A stretch of 50,155 nt of DNA from a virus (IMGVR_UViG_3300028025_001335:1-50155), one strand, 5' to 3'; shown: positions 1 to 9,144, counted from the stretch's first letter. Translations and numbers: made by a program. The notes: a model not told the origin generated them from the letters alone.

Positions 1-117
1 GCTCTTGCTATTGCTCTGGAAGTGATAAGGACACATGGAGATAGATTAACAACAACTAATGTACCATTTACACAAAAGATGGGTTCATTTCAACAATTAG
101 AAACAACATGGTTATAA
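1..117 (+). CDS. 3' end of a truncated gene, possibly terminase large subunit
   Basis: An open frame runs in from the left edge and stops at 115-117, giving 38 residues that begin ALAIALEVIRTHGDR. In phage terminase large subunits the last catalytic aspartate of the nuclease domain is often followed by an Ala/Leu-rich helix (D-A-L-A type), and this fragment would fit just after it. The location, directly before head genes, also fits. This is inference from a short tail; the diagnostic part of the protein lies outside the window. Confidence 0.4.
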   Translation, partial: ALAIALEVIRTHGDRLTTTNVPFTQKMGSFQQLETTWL

Positions 118-126
118 AGGTGTAAT

Positions 127-408
127 ATGGAAAAAGATCCTCGATTAGCTAGGGCTGGTGTATCTGGTTTTAATAAACCTAAAAGAACACCCGGTCATCC
201 TACTAAGAGTCATATTGTAGTAGCTAAGAGTGGTGACACTATTAAGACTATTCGTTTTGGTGAACAAGGTACTCAGGGTTCCCCTAAGAAGGAAGGTGAG
301 TCTGAATCAGAGAAGAAACGCAGAGAAGCTTTTAAAGCTAGACATGCGGAGAATATCTCTAAAGGACCCCTATCAGCGGCATACTGGGCTAACAAAGTTA
401 AATGGTGA
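127..408 (+). CDS. Conserved small phage protein of unknown function (93 aa)
   Basis: A basic 93-residue protein. The segment KPKRTPGHPTKSHIVVAK, then the pattern IRFGEQG, and the C-terminal SAAYWANKVKW are conserved in a family of small proteins found in many marine and freshwater phages, often near the terminase. From memory it matches a DUF-type family, but I cannot name the accession. The end is rich in Lys, Arg and Ala and could bind nucleic acid; that is inference. ATG at 127 follows AAAGG with good spacing. It starts 9 bases after the truncated gene's stop, so the two are probably cotranscribed. Confidence 0.75.
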   Translation: MEKDPRLARAGVSGFNKPKRTPGHPTKSHIVVAKSGDTIKTIRFGEQGTQGSPKKEGESESEKKRREAFKARHAENISKGPLSAAYWANKVKW

Positions 409-414
409 AAGAAT

Positions 415-570
415 ATGGCTATTGATTTAAACCTACGTGGTAAAGAAAAAGAACAATTAAAGGCTTTGATTAAACCTCAACAGCCTAATAAGCTAGTATA
501 CCCTAAACAAGATGGTAAACTAAAAGAGTCTGATGGTCAATTTATGGCTATCAGAGGACAGAATAAATAA
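415..570 (+). CDS. Hypothetical protein (51 aa)
   Basis: A short frame starting at ATG 415, six bases after the preceding stop, and ending with TAA at 568-570. The product begins MAIDLNLRGKEKEQLKALIK and is lysine-rich and hydrophilic, with no membrane segment. A purine-rich GAAAGA stretch ahead of the start is a plausible ribosome binding site. I do not recognise the family. The tight spacing within the rightward operon is the main reason to call it a gene. Confidence 0.55.
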   Translation: MAIDLNLRGKEKEQLKALIKPQQPNKLVYPKQDGKLKESDGQFMAIRGQNK

Positions 571-571
571 A

Positions 572-619
572 TTATCCCTTGTGTCCGAAACTCGTTTCTG
601 AAGGTGTACGAGAGGATAA
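572..619 (+). other. Long imperfect RNA hairpin in an 80-base gap
   Basis: TTATCC at 572-577 pairs with GGATAA at 614-619. After one bulged A (613), 578-584 continues to pair with 606-612, partly through G-U pairs. Inside the loop, GAAA (587-590) and TTTC (595-598) can form a second small stem. There is no T tract, so it is not a simple intrinsic terminator. In T7 such intergenic hairpins are RNase III processing sites; a similar role here is inference. Confidence 0.45.
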
Positions 620-650
620 ATAACACTGACCTATACATTTAAGGAACATT

Positions 651-968
651 ATGTCAACAAAGATTATTGCTAAAAAAGGTGGAACTACCACTCTGACATG
701 TACAAAAAAGAACAGCACCACTGGAGATGCTGAGAGTGTAAGTGCTATCACTATTACAGCTGCTTTGCGTAATGACACCTTTGCCACACTTGAGATGCTT
801 ACTGTTACTAAACAGGCACAAACAGGTGTGTTTACAATACAAATAAACCCAGAGAATATTGAGGGATTATCCCCTACTACTTTATACATTTACATTAAAT
901 ATGATTATGGTAATGCTGCTGATATACTAGATCCTATTCCCGTTATCATTGTAGAAACAGGGGATTAA
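651..968 (+). CDS. Hypothetical small beta-rich protein, probably virion-associated
   Basis: 105 residues, rich in Thr, Val and Ile in alternating patterns typical of a small beta-sandwich. There is no signal peptide or membrane segment. ATG 651 follows TTTAAGGAACATT, a good ribosome binding site, and the stop is two bases before the collagen-like fibre gene. The close spacing suggests a partner or accessory of that fibre, for instance a fibre-base or decoration protein. I do not recognise a specific family. Confidence 0.7.
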   Translation: MSTKIIAKKGGTTTLTCTKKNSTTGDAESVSAITITAALRNDTFATLEMLTVTKQAQTGVFTIQINPENIEGLSPTTLYIYIKYDYGNAADILDPIPVIIVETGD

Positions 969-969
969 T

Positions 970-3150
970 ATGGCATATAATACCATTATACAGGTACTTA
1001 ATACAAGTATAACAGAAGTATCTGTTGATGATGTCACTAATACTTCTTTGTATGCCCCATCACCATACTATACTGAATTAGCTACTGGTGCTATTGGTTT
1101 GCCCGGGCCACAAGGCCCCCAAGGTAACCAAGGTATTCAGGGTGTTCAAGGTCTTAAAGGTGATCAAGGAGACCAAGGCGATCAAGGTATTCAGGGTATC
1201 CAAGGTATTCAGGGTATACAGGGTATCCAAGGTATTAAAGGTGATACTGGAGATACAGGGGCTACAGGGGCAACTGGTGCTAAGGGTGATACTGGTAACA
1301 CAGGTGCTGCAGGAGCTGCAGCTACAATAGCTGTAGGAACTACTACAACTGGTGCGGCAGGTAGTTCTGCAACTGTATCTAACTCTGGAACATCCTCTGC
1401 TGCTGTATTTGATTTTAGTGTACCACAAGGTATTCAAGGTATACAGGGTATTCAAGGTATACAAGGCATACAAGGTATTCAGGGTGTTAAAGGTGACACA
1501 GGTGTAGGATTAACTACAGGTGGTACTGCAGGTCAAATACTTTCCAAAGTAAGTAGCACTGACTATGATGCTCAATGGGTGACTCTCACAGGTACATTAA
1601 ACTACCAAGGGTCATGGAATGCTTCTACAAATACTCCAACTCTTACAAGTAGTGTTGGAACAAATGGTTATTACTATGTTGTTTCTGTTAGCGGGTCTAC
1701 TAACCTCAATGGTATTACGGATTGGGTTGTTGGAGATTGGCTCATATTTAATGGAAGTGTTTGGCAAAAGATTGATCAAACAAACCTAGTATCTTCTGTA
1801 GCGGGTAGAACTGGTGCAGTAACATTATCAAATACTGATATTAGTGGCTTGGGTACTGCTGCAACAACAAACAGCACTGATTATGCTACTGCTGCACAAG
1901 GTGCTAAAGCAGATACAGCTATTCAAACAATTACATCAACTGATGGTAGTGTAGTTGTTACACCATCAGGTACAACAAGTGACCTTAGTGTTGCGTTTTC
2001 AGGATCTACAACAAACGTTATTTGTTTAGTTCGTAATAATACTGGAGCGACTCTTACTAAAGGTACTGCTGTCTATATAAACGGTGCTATTGGTCAAAAC
2101 CCTACAGTAGCTAAAGCATTAGCTACATCGGATGCAACCTCTGCTCAAACTTTAGGTTTGATGACTGCTGACTTAGCTAATAACTCTAATGGTTATGTAA
2201 CTATTATTGGTTTGATTACTAATATAAATACGTCTGCTTATACGGATGGTGAACAGCTTTATTTAAGTCCTACAACTGCAGGGGCTTTAACAGCAACTAA
2301 ACCACATGCGCCACAACATTTAGTATATGCAGCTGTTGTAGAACATGCTCACCCCACACAAGGTAAACTGTTTGTTAAAGTACAAAACGGTTATGAGATG
2401 GATGAGCTACATGATGTATCTGCTCAAAACCCTACTAATGGTCAAATATTAATTTATAATGAAACAACTTCATTATGGGAAAAGCATACACTAACTGATG
2501 GTACAGGTATTAGTATTACTGAAGGTGCGGGTTCAATTACTGTTACTAACAGTGCTCCTGATCAGACAGTAGCTTTAACTGCTGGTACTGGGATTAGTAC
2601 ATCAGGTACATACCCTAACTTTACTGTTACCAATAGTGCTCCTGATCAAACAGTAGCTTTAACAGGTGCGGGTACAACTTCTATTAGCGGTACTTATCCT
2701 AACTTTACAATAACATCTAATGATACTTATACAGGTACTGTTACAAGTGTTACAGGCACAGCCCCTATTGATTCTACTGGCGGTACAACCCCAGCAATTA
2801 GTTTAGCTGCTAGCTATGGTGATACACAAAACCCATATGCATCTAAAACAGCTAACTATGTGTTAGCGTCACCCAATGGATCAGCAGGTGTACCTACATT
2901 TAGAGCTATTGTTGTATCTGATATTCCTACATTAAACCAGAATACAACAGGTACTGCTGCTAATGTAACAGACTCAAGTAACAGCACATTAACTACGCTC
3001 AATGCATTAATCTTACCAACATCACAACTTACTGGTTCTATTAGCATTGCTAATGGGGGTACAGGTGGAACATCAGTAGCTACAGCACAAACAAGCTTAC
3101 AAGTAGACCCAGCGGGAACAGCAGTTGCTTTAGCAATTGCATTAGGTTAA
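970..3150 (+). CDS. Collagen-like tail/head fibre protein
   Basis: 726 residues. A short N-terminal region (about 1-42) is followed by uninterrupted Gly-X-Y triplets at about 43-116 and again at about 154-179, many of them GIQ or GDQ, as expected for a collagen-like triple-helical shaft. The region at about 185-270 resembles a common fibre domain with a GQILSK motif. A later domain contains [20 protein letters not shown], a motif typical of phage fibres. Two near-identical segments, [14 protein letters not shown], mark repeated beta units at about 510-570. The protein ends in a hydrophobic AVALAIALG tail, closely matched at the end of the fibre-like protein at 10401-11096. It is probably a trimeric virion fibre involved in host contact; whether it sits on head or tail is not visible. 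Confidence 0.85.
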   Translation: MAYNTIIQVLNTSITEVSVDDVTNTSLYAPSPYYTELATGAIGLPGPQGPQGNQGIQGVQGLKGDQGDQGDQGIQGIQGIQGIQGIQGIKGDTGDTGATGATGAKGDTGNTGAAGAAATIAVGTTTTGAAGSSATVSNSGTSSAAVFDFSVPQGIQGIQGIQGIQGIQGIQGVKGDTGVGLTTGGTAGQILSKVSSTDYDAQWVTLTGTLNYQGSWNASTNTPTLTSSVGTNGYYYVVSVSGSTNLNGITDWVVGDWLIFNGSVWQKIDQTNLVSSVAGRTGAVTLSNTDISGLGTAATTNSTDYATAAQGAKADTAIQTITSTDGSVVVTPSGTTSDLSVAFSGSTTNVICLVRNNTGATLTKGTAVYINGAIGQNPTVAKALATSDATSAQTLGLMTADLANNSNGYVTIIGLITNINTSAYTDGEQLYLSPTTAGALTATKPHAPQHLVYAAVVEHAHPTQGKLFVKVQNGYEMDELHDVSAQNPTNGQILIYNETTSLWEKHTLTDGTGISITEGAGSITVTNSAPDQTVALTAGTGISTSGTYPNFTVTNSAPDQTVALTGAGTTSISGTYPNFTITSNDTYTGTVTSVTGTAPIDSTGGTTPAISLAASYGDTQNPYASKTANYVLASPNGSAGVPTFRAIVVSDIPTLNQNTTGTAANVTDSSNSTLTTLNALILPTSQLTGSISIANGGTGGTSVATAQTSLQVDPAGTAVALAIALG
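1096..1317 (+). repeat. Collagen-like Gly-X-Y coding repeats (first block)
   Basis: About 24 Gly-X-Y triplets. At the DNA level the core is a 9-base unit close to GGTATTCAG/CAA repeated with small changes. A second shorter block lies at 1429-1506. Repeats of this kind change length by slippage or recombination, which would change shaft length without breaking the frame. Confidence 0.85.
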
Positions 3151-3205
3151 AAAAATAAACGGTCATTGTTGACCTTGATTGAATGTAAACCCAGAAAGGT
3201 TAACA

Positions 3206-5455
3206 ATGGATAACACATTAACCCCTATTACTATTACGGATAGATATAAGGATCCAGTAGGAGATAATGAACTATTAGCAATGATCGAACAGGGTGTAAT
3301 GAACTCTGTAGGTGACTTCTTAAACAGTTCTGACTTAGCTCGTGAGAGACAAAAGGCTACATACGAATATGGTATGATGCCTCAATATCATTTAACCCCA
3401 CAAGGTGTGTCACAAATTGTATCTTCTGATACAGTAGAGGCTATCGAGGGTTATACCGCTATTATCGCTGAACTTATGTTTAACAATAATAAGTTGGCAA
3501 GGTTTATTCCTGCGGGTTCTACCCCTACTGACTATCATAATGCTAAGAAAGCCTCAGACCTAGTGAATTATGCTATCTTTAAGCAAAATCCTGGTTGGGA
3601 AATCTTAAATACATGGGTAAAATCAGCCTTACTATGGAAAAATAGTATTGTAAGATGGGAATTTATTGAGGATTATGACTATAGTTTCGAAGAATATGAA
3701 TCAATTGCTCAAGAAAATCTTGATTTGATATTATCTGACTCCGAAATTGAAGTTATAGGTAACCTAAATTACGAACAAGAACCCGGATTTGATGAACAAG
3801 GTAACACGACAATCAATGTCATGTACAAAGATGTTCGTTTAAAGCGTAAAACAAACAAAACAAGAATACAAATTAAGAATGTACACCCAGAGTGTTTCAG
3901 AGTTACCCGAGATGGTGACAATATAGATGAAAAAGCATTCGTAGGTATTCAAATAGATATGACTCGATCAGAAGTCAGAAAGTTTTTCCCTGATATAGCA
4001 GAGAACATCGATTGGGATGCGATCGGAGATGGTAGTTACGATTGGGCTACTAAGTACACCGAAGAGCAAGCAGCTCGTAAGCGCCTAGTTGGTGAAGAGT
4101 ACTGGCTAGGGGGAAATTCAAGGGAATTATTCCCTTCAGAAGCTAACAGACAGATCACTGTTATCGAGTGTTGGTTAAGAGTAGACAGAGATGGTGATGG
4201 TATTGCCGAATTAAAGCACTTTATTATTGCTGGATCAACAATTCTTCTTGAAGAAGACTGTGATATGATTCCATTAGCAGTACTATGTCCTTTTGAAGTA
4301 CCCCACGAATTCTTTGGTATCAGTGTTGCTGATATGGTACGCCCATCTACGCTAGCTACTACAGCTATTATGCGTGGATTCATTGAAAACGTTTACTTAA
4401 CTAACTATGCACCTAAATTAGCTGACCCTAATGTAGTAGACTTTAGTGCTCTTCAAAATATGAAGCCTAAACAGATTATTGCTACTAATGGTAACCCCAT
4501 GACGGCTGTATCTTCTATGACTCCCGACACCATTAGTCCGGGGACTGTACCAATCTTAGAATTGTTGCAGGTTCATAAAGAACAGGCTACTGGCTTAGGT
4601 AAAGCTGCTCAAGGTTTAAATGATACGCTATATGTATCAGGTAACAGTGAAGAAAAGATGCAAAAAGCTATGTCTGCTGCACAAGTACGTATCCAGTTTA
4701 TGGCACGTAGGTTTGCAGAGACAGGGTTTAAGCGTTTATGTGATGGTATCTACCGCACAATGCGTACTAAGCTCCGTGGTAAGGTAGTTAAATACGCTGA
4801 TCAGAATGATATCTTTAAATCTGTTGATCCATCAACATTACCCAGCAATATGCTATTGTATATTGATGCTGATGTAGGTGAAAACAGTAACAGTAACATT
4901 GTTAAGAAAATGTCTATGGTTGGCCAACAGCTATTACCCGCTTTAGTTCAAGCTGGTGCTGGTGGCGCTGTTAATCCTGAGGCAGCAGTACGTATTGCGT
5001 CTAAAACACTTGAAGCTATGGACTTAGACCCATTAGATTTCTTAGTAGACTATACTACTGATGACTTTAAACAAAAGGCAGAGCAATCTAGAGTTGCTGA
5101 ACAAGCAGCTACTGAAAAGATGAAACAATTAGAAGAACAAGTCAAGATGATTGATCTTGCTCAAAGGCAAGCTACTGTTGATTTAACTAATATTCAAGCT
5201 AAGAACGCATTACAAGATAATACAAAACAACTTATGGTTGCATTAGATAAATCCTATCAAGAATGGGGTAAGATCTATATTCAAGCAGCTAAAGAAGGTG
5301 TTGACCCACCTAAACAACCTGATATCAAGGCTCTCCTAGCTATGGCTAAAGAGTTTATTGATTCAGACTCGCATGTAGATGCGTCTAGACCAGCTAATGG
5401 TATGGAAGCACCACAACCTCAAGGACCAGCGGCAGAAATGTCACAACCACAATAA
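3206..5455 (+). CDS. Portal (head-to-tail connector) protein
   Basis: 749 residues from ATG 3206, which has AAAGG six bases upstream; the frame extends to a TTG at 3179 but without a comparable site. Length and features fit the large portal proteins of P22-like and SU10-like podoviruses, not the shorter T7 gp8: an N-terminal helical region, a central domain with the stretch GISVADMVRPSTLATTAIMR, then GLNDTLYVSGNSEEKMQKAM, and a helical C-terminal part rich in Gln and Ala with coiled-coil character at about 630-690. The portal forms the dodecameric ring at the capsid vertex through which DNA is packaged and ejected. Scaffold and capsid genes follow. Assignment is by remembered family resemblance and gene order. 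Confidence 0.85.
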   Translation: MDNTLTPITITDRYKDPVGDNELLAMIEQGVMNSVGDFLNSSDLARERQKATYEYGMMPQYHLTPQGVSQIVSSDTVEAIEGYTAIIAELMFNNNKLARFIPAGSTPTDYHNAKKASDLVNYAIFKQNPGWEILNTWVKSALLWKNSIVRWEFIEDYDYSFEEYESIAQENLDLILSDSEIEVIGNLNYEQEPGFDEQGNTTINVMYKDVRLKRKTNKTRIQIKNVHPECFRVTRDGDNIDEKAFVGIQIDMTRSEVRKFFPDIAENIDWDAIGDGSYDWATKYTEEQAARKRLVGEEYWLGGNSRELFPSEANRQITVIECWLRVDRDGDGIAELKHFIIAGSTILLEEDCDMIPLAVLCPFEVPHEFFGISVADMVRPSTLATTAIMRGFIENVYLTNYAPKLADPNVVDFSALQNMKPKQIIATNGNPMTAVSSMTPDTISPGTVPILELLQVHKEQATGLGKAAQGLNDTLYVSGNSEEKMQKAMSAAQVRIQFMARRFAETGFKRLCDGIYRTMRTKLRGKVVKYADQNDIFKSVDPSTLPSNMLLYIDADVGENSNSNIVKKMSMVGQQLLPALVQAGAGGAVNPEAAVRIASKTLEAMDLDPLDFLVDYTTDDFKQKAEQSRVAEQAATEKMKQLEEQVKMIDLAQRQATVDLTNIQAKNALQDNTKQLMVALDKSYQEWGKIYIQAAKEGVDPPKQPDIKALLAMAKEFIDSDSHVDASRPANGMEAPQPQGPAAEMSQPQ

Positions 5456-5461
5456 TAGGAT

Positions 5462-5833
5462 ATGGATAAGTATAAAGATGGGTTTGAAAGAAGAGTCAAA
5501 CCAAAAATGAACCATGATACTGGCGAGTACAAGATTGAACCTTTCCGGGATGCCCAAACAGCTCTCGGAAAGGCTGAGTTTTCAGTACGTGAAAGAGAAC
5601 AGTTTTTTGGTGAAGCATATGCTGAGATCTTAGCTGATCTTTTTGTTACATGGCTTAAGACAGAACCTCATTGTTCTAAAGAACGTGAATTCTTATATCA
5701 TACTGCTATGGCATTAGGCTCTGTTAAAGAGAAACTAATTGGTATTGAAATGTACGGTAACAATGTTAAGTACATGAACAAACTTAAACAAGAATCCCAA
5801 GAAGGGGATAAAGAAGAAGGTAATAATGAGTAA
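5462..5833 (+). CDS. Hypothetical protein between portal and scaffold (123 aa)
   Basis: A charged, mostly helical 123-residue protein ending in a Glu/Lys-rich tail (QEGDKEEGNNE). It starts four bases after the portal stop, with the site AATAGGAT just ahead of ATG 5462, and overlaps the next gene by eight bases, so the portal-to-capsid genes look translationally coupled. Similar small helical proteins occur at this place in other podoviruses, but I cannot assign a function. A head-assembly role is inferred from position only. Confidence 0.7.
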   Translation: MDKYKDGFERRVKPKMNHDTGEYKIEPFRDAQTALGKAEFSVREREQFFGEAYAEILADLFVTWLKTEPHCSKEREFLYHTAMALGSVKEKLIGIEMYGNNVKYMNKLKQESQEGDKEEGNNE

Positions 5834-6074
5834 ATATTCAGGTGCAAAAGAAGTATTAATTCGATCACGAGATGAGATTTTTCGTGAATTAACAAGAGCA
5901 GGTGAAAATGGCGGCAGTGGTTTAGCCCAACGCTATGCACCTATTCTAGTCCATCTACAAGAAGCTATTGAAGTGATTGATCGTATTGATGATCAACCTA
6001 AAACAGCTGGCAAAGAATTTGCTGAAAAGATGGCGGTAGCTAAGGCTGCTAAGAAGGCTGCAGTAGCAGCATAA
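5826..6074 (+). CDS. Hypothetical protein (82 aa), head-assembly region
   Basis: 82 residues, helical, with an Ala/Lys-rich C-terminus (AVAKAAKKAAVAA). ATG 5826 lies inside the end of the previous gene, following AAGAAGGT as ribosome binding site. No recognised domain and no membrane segment. Its place immediately before the scaffold gene suggests a part in capsid assembly or packaging, but nothing in the sequence shows it directly. Confidence 0.65.
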   Translation: MSKYSGAKEVLIRSRDEIFRELTRAGENGGSGLAQRYAPILVHLQEAIEVIDRIDDQPKTAGKEFAEKMAVAKAAKKAAVAA

Positions 6075-6096
6075 TGGACACAAAGGTAAATAAATT

Positions 6097-7242
6097 ATGA
6101 ATCTACAACATCTCTCTACCAACACCCCTGCCTCAGAAGTGAGTAGCAAGGACTTTGATGACGGAAGTTATAGTGCAGATTTGGAAGCAAAGAGTCTTGA
6201 TGACATTCTTCGTAATTCACCCGCAGCAGCATTGCTAGGTTTGAAAGACAAAGAAGAATCTCTACCAGAAGAAGACTTAGGCGTCCCAAATCCAGATGAA
6301 TCATCGGAAGAAAAAGAAGCCCAAGAGAACGATGAGGAATCTGCAGATGACCTAGATGAAGAAGAAGGATCAAAGGAATCAGAAGAAGAAAGTACAGATG
6401 AGGATGATACGTCTACCCAAAACTCTGAATTACCTTCTGAAGAAGATATTGATTGGGAATATAAAGTACCTGTAACCGTTGACGGTAAAACAGAGTATGT
6501 ATCCCTAGAAGAAATCCGCAAGGGTTATTCTACTGATAAACATCTATCTCAAAAGGGGCGTGAACTAGGCGAACTGAAGAAACAGGTCGAACAAGAAAGA
6601 AACGAAAAACTACAAGAAGTAATTCGTTTAGGAACAGTAATCAATGAAGAACTAACTGCTGTAGAAACTAATCTTGCCAAAGAGTATCATAAAGTTAAGT
6701 CTGAAATAGACAAAGCTCGTGAGACAGGAGACACATACACTGCTCGTGAGTTGAGAGAACAACTTGAAACAGTGCAAGAGAAGTATTGGAATGCACGGAA
6801 TAGCCGTGAATCTAAAACAAACGCAGTAATGGAACAATTACAGGCTCAACAACAAGAGTATCAAGCTAATCTACTTAAAGAATACGAAGATAAAATAACA
6901 ACTTTTATCCCTGACTATTCAGAAAAAGTAGCTACAAGCATTAGAGAGTTTGCCCTTAAAGAAGGCTTACCAGAAGAATTGTTGAATCAAGTATATGATC
7001 CAGTAGTAGTTAAATTCATTAATGATTATCGTAAACTAAAAACAGCTAAGGAAACAGGTGAAGTGAAACGTAAAGCAGCCCCATCGGTAAAATCGATACC
7101 CTCTAAAAAGGGAACTTCGACATCCCAGAAGGAGCAGCAGAACAATAGCAACAACCGTTCTAAAGTTCTTTCTGGTCAAGGATCTAAACAAGACGAATTA
7201 GATTTTCTAAAACGTATTTCTTCAGTGAGTAAAAAACTTTGA
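6097..7242 (+). CDS. Capsid scaffolding protein
   Basis: 381 residues. The first 120 are strongly acidic (long Glu/Asp/Ser runs), followed by a conserved-looking segment with VDGKTEYVSLEEIRKGYS, then a long heptad-type coiled coil at about 150-250, and a basic Lys/Ser/Gln-rich C-terminus. This acidic-coil-basic arrangement and the position directly before the capsid gene are typical of podovirus scaffolds, whose C-terminus binds the coat protein during procapsid assembly. ATG 6097 is preceded by AAAGGTAAATAAATT. No protease gene is visible next to it, so scaffold removal without cleavage, as in T7 and P22, is likely. Confidence 0.85.
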   Translation: MNLQHLSTNTPASEVSSKDFDDGSYSADLEAKSLDDILRNSPAAALLGLKDKEESLPEEDLGVPNPDESSEEKEAQENDEESADDLDEEEGSKESEEESTDEDDTSTQNSELPSEEDIDWEYKVPVTVDGKTEYVSLEEIRKGYSTDKHLSQKGRELGELKKQVEQERNEKLQEVIRLGTVINEELTAVETNLAKEYHKVKSEIDKARETGDTYTARELREQLETVQEKYWNARNSRESKTNAVMEQLQAQQQEYQANLLKEYEDKITTFIPDYSEKVATSIREFALKEGLPEELLNQVYDPVVVKFINDYRKLKTAKETGEVKRKAAPSVKSIPSKKGTSTSQKEQQNNSNNRSKVLSGQGSKQDELDFLKRISSVSKKL

Positions 7243-7273
7243 TTTAAATTCTCACTATTAAGGAATAAATAAA

Positions 7274-8389
7274 ATGGCAGGTAATAACTTTGCAACTGGC
7301 GGCCCTAAGGCTGCCGCACGTAGCTCTGCAGCTACAGGTAACGCAGTCAACGCAGGTGAACGTGAAGACTTAGCGAACTTCATCTCTATGATTTCTAGAG
7401 ATGAAACTCCTTTCATGTCTTCTATTGGTAAAACAAAAGCTACTGCAGTTTTCCATGAATGGCAAACTGATGAGTTAGCCCCTCCTACTTCTGCTCCAGT
7501 AGCTGAAGGCGTGTCTTACTCTACACAAAACTCTGCACAAGCTGCAGAACCTTTCCGTACTCGTTTAGGCAACTACACTCAGATTAACAGCAAGACCGTT
7601 ACCGTTACTGGTACTAAACGTGCTGTTGACCAAGCTGGTGTTGCTGACGAATACGCATATCAGCTTAAAAAGCGTGGTACTGAACTACGCCGTGACGTTG
7701 AGTTTGACTTAACTAACAGCTGGAAGTCTTCTAACGGCTCTGGTACTCGTACCTTTGGTGGTTACCAATCATGGGTTAACTACACTGCTGCTACGACTAC
7801 TCCCGCTACAGCACTTAACGTATTAGCTACTACTGCTGAATACACTGCTCCTACTAACCCAGGCGGTGGTATTGCTGGTACTTTCACTACTGTTACTTCT
7901 GCTGATAAAGTAAGCTTAGCATTATCACACGTTGATACTGTTATGCAAGGCATCTATGAAAACGGTGGTAAGGCTACTAAGCTAATGCTTTCTCCTGCTA
8001 ACCGTCGTGTATTCTCTGCTAAGGCACAGTCTGCTGGCTCTAGCTCAAGCAATGCTGGTGATGGTAACGTTAGACGTAACATTGACCAAGATGGTAAACT
8101 ACGTCAGTCAGTAGAAATCTACATGTCTGACTTCGGTGACATCATGGTTGTTCCTAACTACGTAATGGGTATTTCTAATACTACCGTTTCTGGTTTAGAT
8201 AACACAGCTAACTTTACTGCATTCTTATATGATCCAATGTGGTTCAGCTATGCTTCTTTACGTCCTCTACAAGAAGTTGACTTAGGTCAATTAGGTGATT
8301 CTATCATCGGTCAGATCGTTGAAGAAGGTACCTTAGAGTGTAGAAATCCGAAAGGTTGCGGAATGATTTTCGGTTTGTCTGGTGCTTAA
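7274..8389 (+). CDS. Major capsid protein, SU10-like family
   Basis: 371 residues. The N-terminal region with EDLANFISMISRDETPFMSS followed by KTKATAVFHEWQTDELA is the signature I associate with the SU10-type major capsid family (formerly DUF5309), an HK97-fold group found in phiEco32/SU10-like podoviruses. A later motif, KATKLMLSPANRRVFSA, is also typical. The gene uses regular, C-richer codons (GCT, GTT, AAC, CGT) than its neighbours, as expected for the most highly expressed virion gene. AAGGAATAAATAAA precedes ATG 7274, and a strong terminator follows 24 bases after the stop. Confidence 0.9.
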   Translation: MAGNNFATGGPKAAARSSAATGNAVNAGEREDLANFISMISRDETPFMSSIGKTKATAVFHEWQTDELAPPTSAPVAEGVSYSTQNSAQAAEPFRTRLGNYTQINSKTVTVTGTKRAVDQAGVADEYAYQLKKRGTELRRDVEFDLTNSWKSSNGSGTRTFGGYQSWVNYTAATTTPATALNVLATTAEYTAPTNPGGGIAGTFTTVTSADKVSLALSHVDTVMQGIYENGGKATKLMLSPANRRVFSAKAQSAGSSSSNAGDGNVRRNIDQDGKLRQSVEIYMSDFGDIMVVPNYVMGISNTTVSGLDNTANFTAFLYDPMWFSYASLRPLQEVDLGQLGDSIIGQIVEEGTLECRNPKGCGMIFGLSGA

Positions 8390-8412
8390 TCAGTAATCGA
8401 TAACTAACCTTT

Positions 8413-8446
8413 AAAGGGAGGTGGGGGAAACCTTACTTCCCTTTTT
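8413..8446 (+). terminator. Intrinsic terminator after the capsid gene
   Basis: AAAGGGA (8413-8419) pairs with TCCCTTT (8438-8444), AGGT pairs with ACCT inside, and a T run follows at 8442-8446. It lies 24 bases after the capsid stop, the same place as the T7 Tphi terminator after gene 10. Incomplete termination here would give more capsid than downstream transcripts; that is inference from T7. Confidence 0.8.
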
Positions 8447-8454
8447 AATTTATT

Positions 8455-8832
8455 ATGACAAAAATTTGTAGAACATGTAATCAAGAAAAACTATTAAATG
8501 AATTTTCAGTATTAACTACTAAAAAGAAAAGTGGTATTAAATATAATTGTGATTGTAAAATTTGTAGATCAAAAACTAGGCAAGAAAAAGCAAAACAATT
8601 AAAAGCAAAAGCTATACAATATAAAGGTAGTAAATGTAATGATTGTCTAAATATTGTTCATCAAGCAGCATTTGAATTTCATCATTTAAACCCACAAACA
8701 AAAGAAAAAGACCCAACTCATTTTTTAAGGGATGCTGTTGATTTGTCTGATTCAGCAAAACAAGAACTTGATAAATGTGTTTTACTATGTGCTAATTGTC
8801 ATAGGGTTAGACATTTCTCAGACCTAATATAA
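8455..8832 (+). CDS. HNH endonuclease, free-standing homing type
   Basis: 125 residues. An N-terminal zinc finger uses C5, C8, C34 and C37. A second metal-binding pair, C61/C64, precedes the HNH core FEFHHLNP (H76, H77, N79), and the last part of the core is CANCHRVRH with C112, C115, H116 and H120. This is the zinc-supported HNH fold common in phage mobile endonucleases, which nick DNA near their own insertion site. The gene is much richer in A/T and in AAA/AAT codons than the capsid gene just before it, and it sits directly after the capsid terminator, both signs of a later insertion. ATG 8455 has no clear ribosome binding site, only the T-rich tail of the terminator. Confidence 0.85.
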   Translation: MTKICRTCNQEKLLNEFSVLTTKKKSGIKYNCDCKICRSKTRQEKAKQLKAKAIQYKGSKCNDCLNIVHQAAFEFHHLNPQTKEKDPTHFLRDAVDLSDSAKQELDKCVLLCANCHRVRHFSDLI

Positions 8833-8844
8833 AGGAAAACACAA

Positions 8845-9132
8845 ATGGAATTTTTAAGAATTACAGCAGTAGACGGTACTCGTCAATACATTCCTGATAA
8901 TCATGTTGTTAACGTAGCAACTACTGCTGATGGTGCAGATGCTGGTTCTGACTACAGAGCACCTAACGTAACTCGTGGACGTATCAGTCAAGTTAAATAT
9001 TATGATGGTGCTAATGGTACAGCTGGTGCTTTAGTAGTAACAGCAGTAAGTGCATATACATCAGGAGGTATTCTTTATGAATATGGTTGCCTTACTAATG
9101 ATGGTGCATACTCAGTATACTTACGAAATTAA
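8845..9132 (+). CDS. Hypothetical virion protein (95 aa)
   Basis: A small beta-rich protein with many Gly, Ala, Thr and Val residues. AAAGGAAAAC precedes ATG 8845. It lies between capsid and adaptor genes, where podoviruses encode head decoration or completion proteins. The sequence shows no domain I can name. Codon use resembles the structural genes rather than the adjoining HNH gene, so without the insertion it would directly follow the capsid gene. Confidence 0.7.
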   Translation: MEFLRITAVDGTRQYIPDNHVVNVATTADGADAGSDYRAPNVTRGRISQVKYYDGANGTAGALVVTAVSAYTSGGILYEYGCLTNDGAYSVYLRN

Positions 9133-9144
9133 ATAAGAGGACAC

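Noticed and set aside
621-646. CTGACCTATACATTTAAGGA as another promoter copy
   Set aside because: Only TGACC and a loose TATA are shared with the motif; the end of it is simply the ribosome binding site of the gene at 651.
1078-1473. Long minus-strand frame opposite the collagen-like fibre (repeats of YTLNTL)
   Set aside because: It is the reverse-strand image of the Gly-X-Y repeats and has no ribosome binding site; not a gene.
1200-1500. Short repeats that could suggest a CRISPR array
   Set aside because: The units are 9 bases long, contiguous, without spacers and in frame with a collagen-like protein.
3164-3190. GTTGACC followed by TTGATTGAA before the portal gene, resembling the phage promoter motif
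   Set aside because: It matches only the first part (TTGACC) and lacks the core CCCCTAATA; the adjoining GGTCA/TGACC pairing is also too short to call an element.
3179-3205. TTG at 3179 as portal start
   Set aside because: ATG 3206 has a clear AAAGG at correct distance; the upstream nine codons have none.
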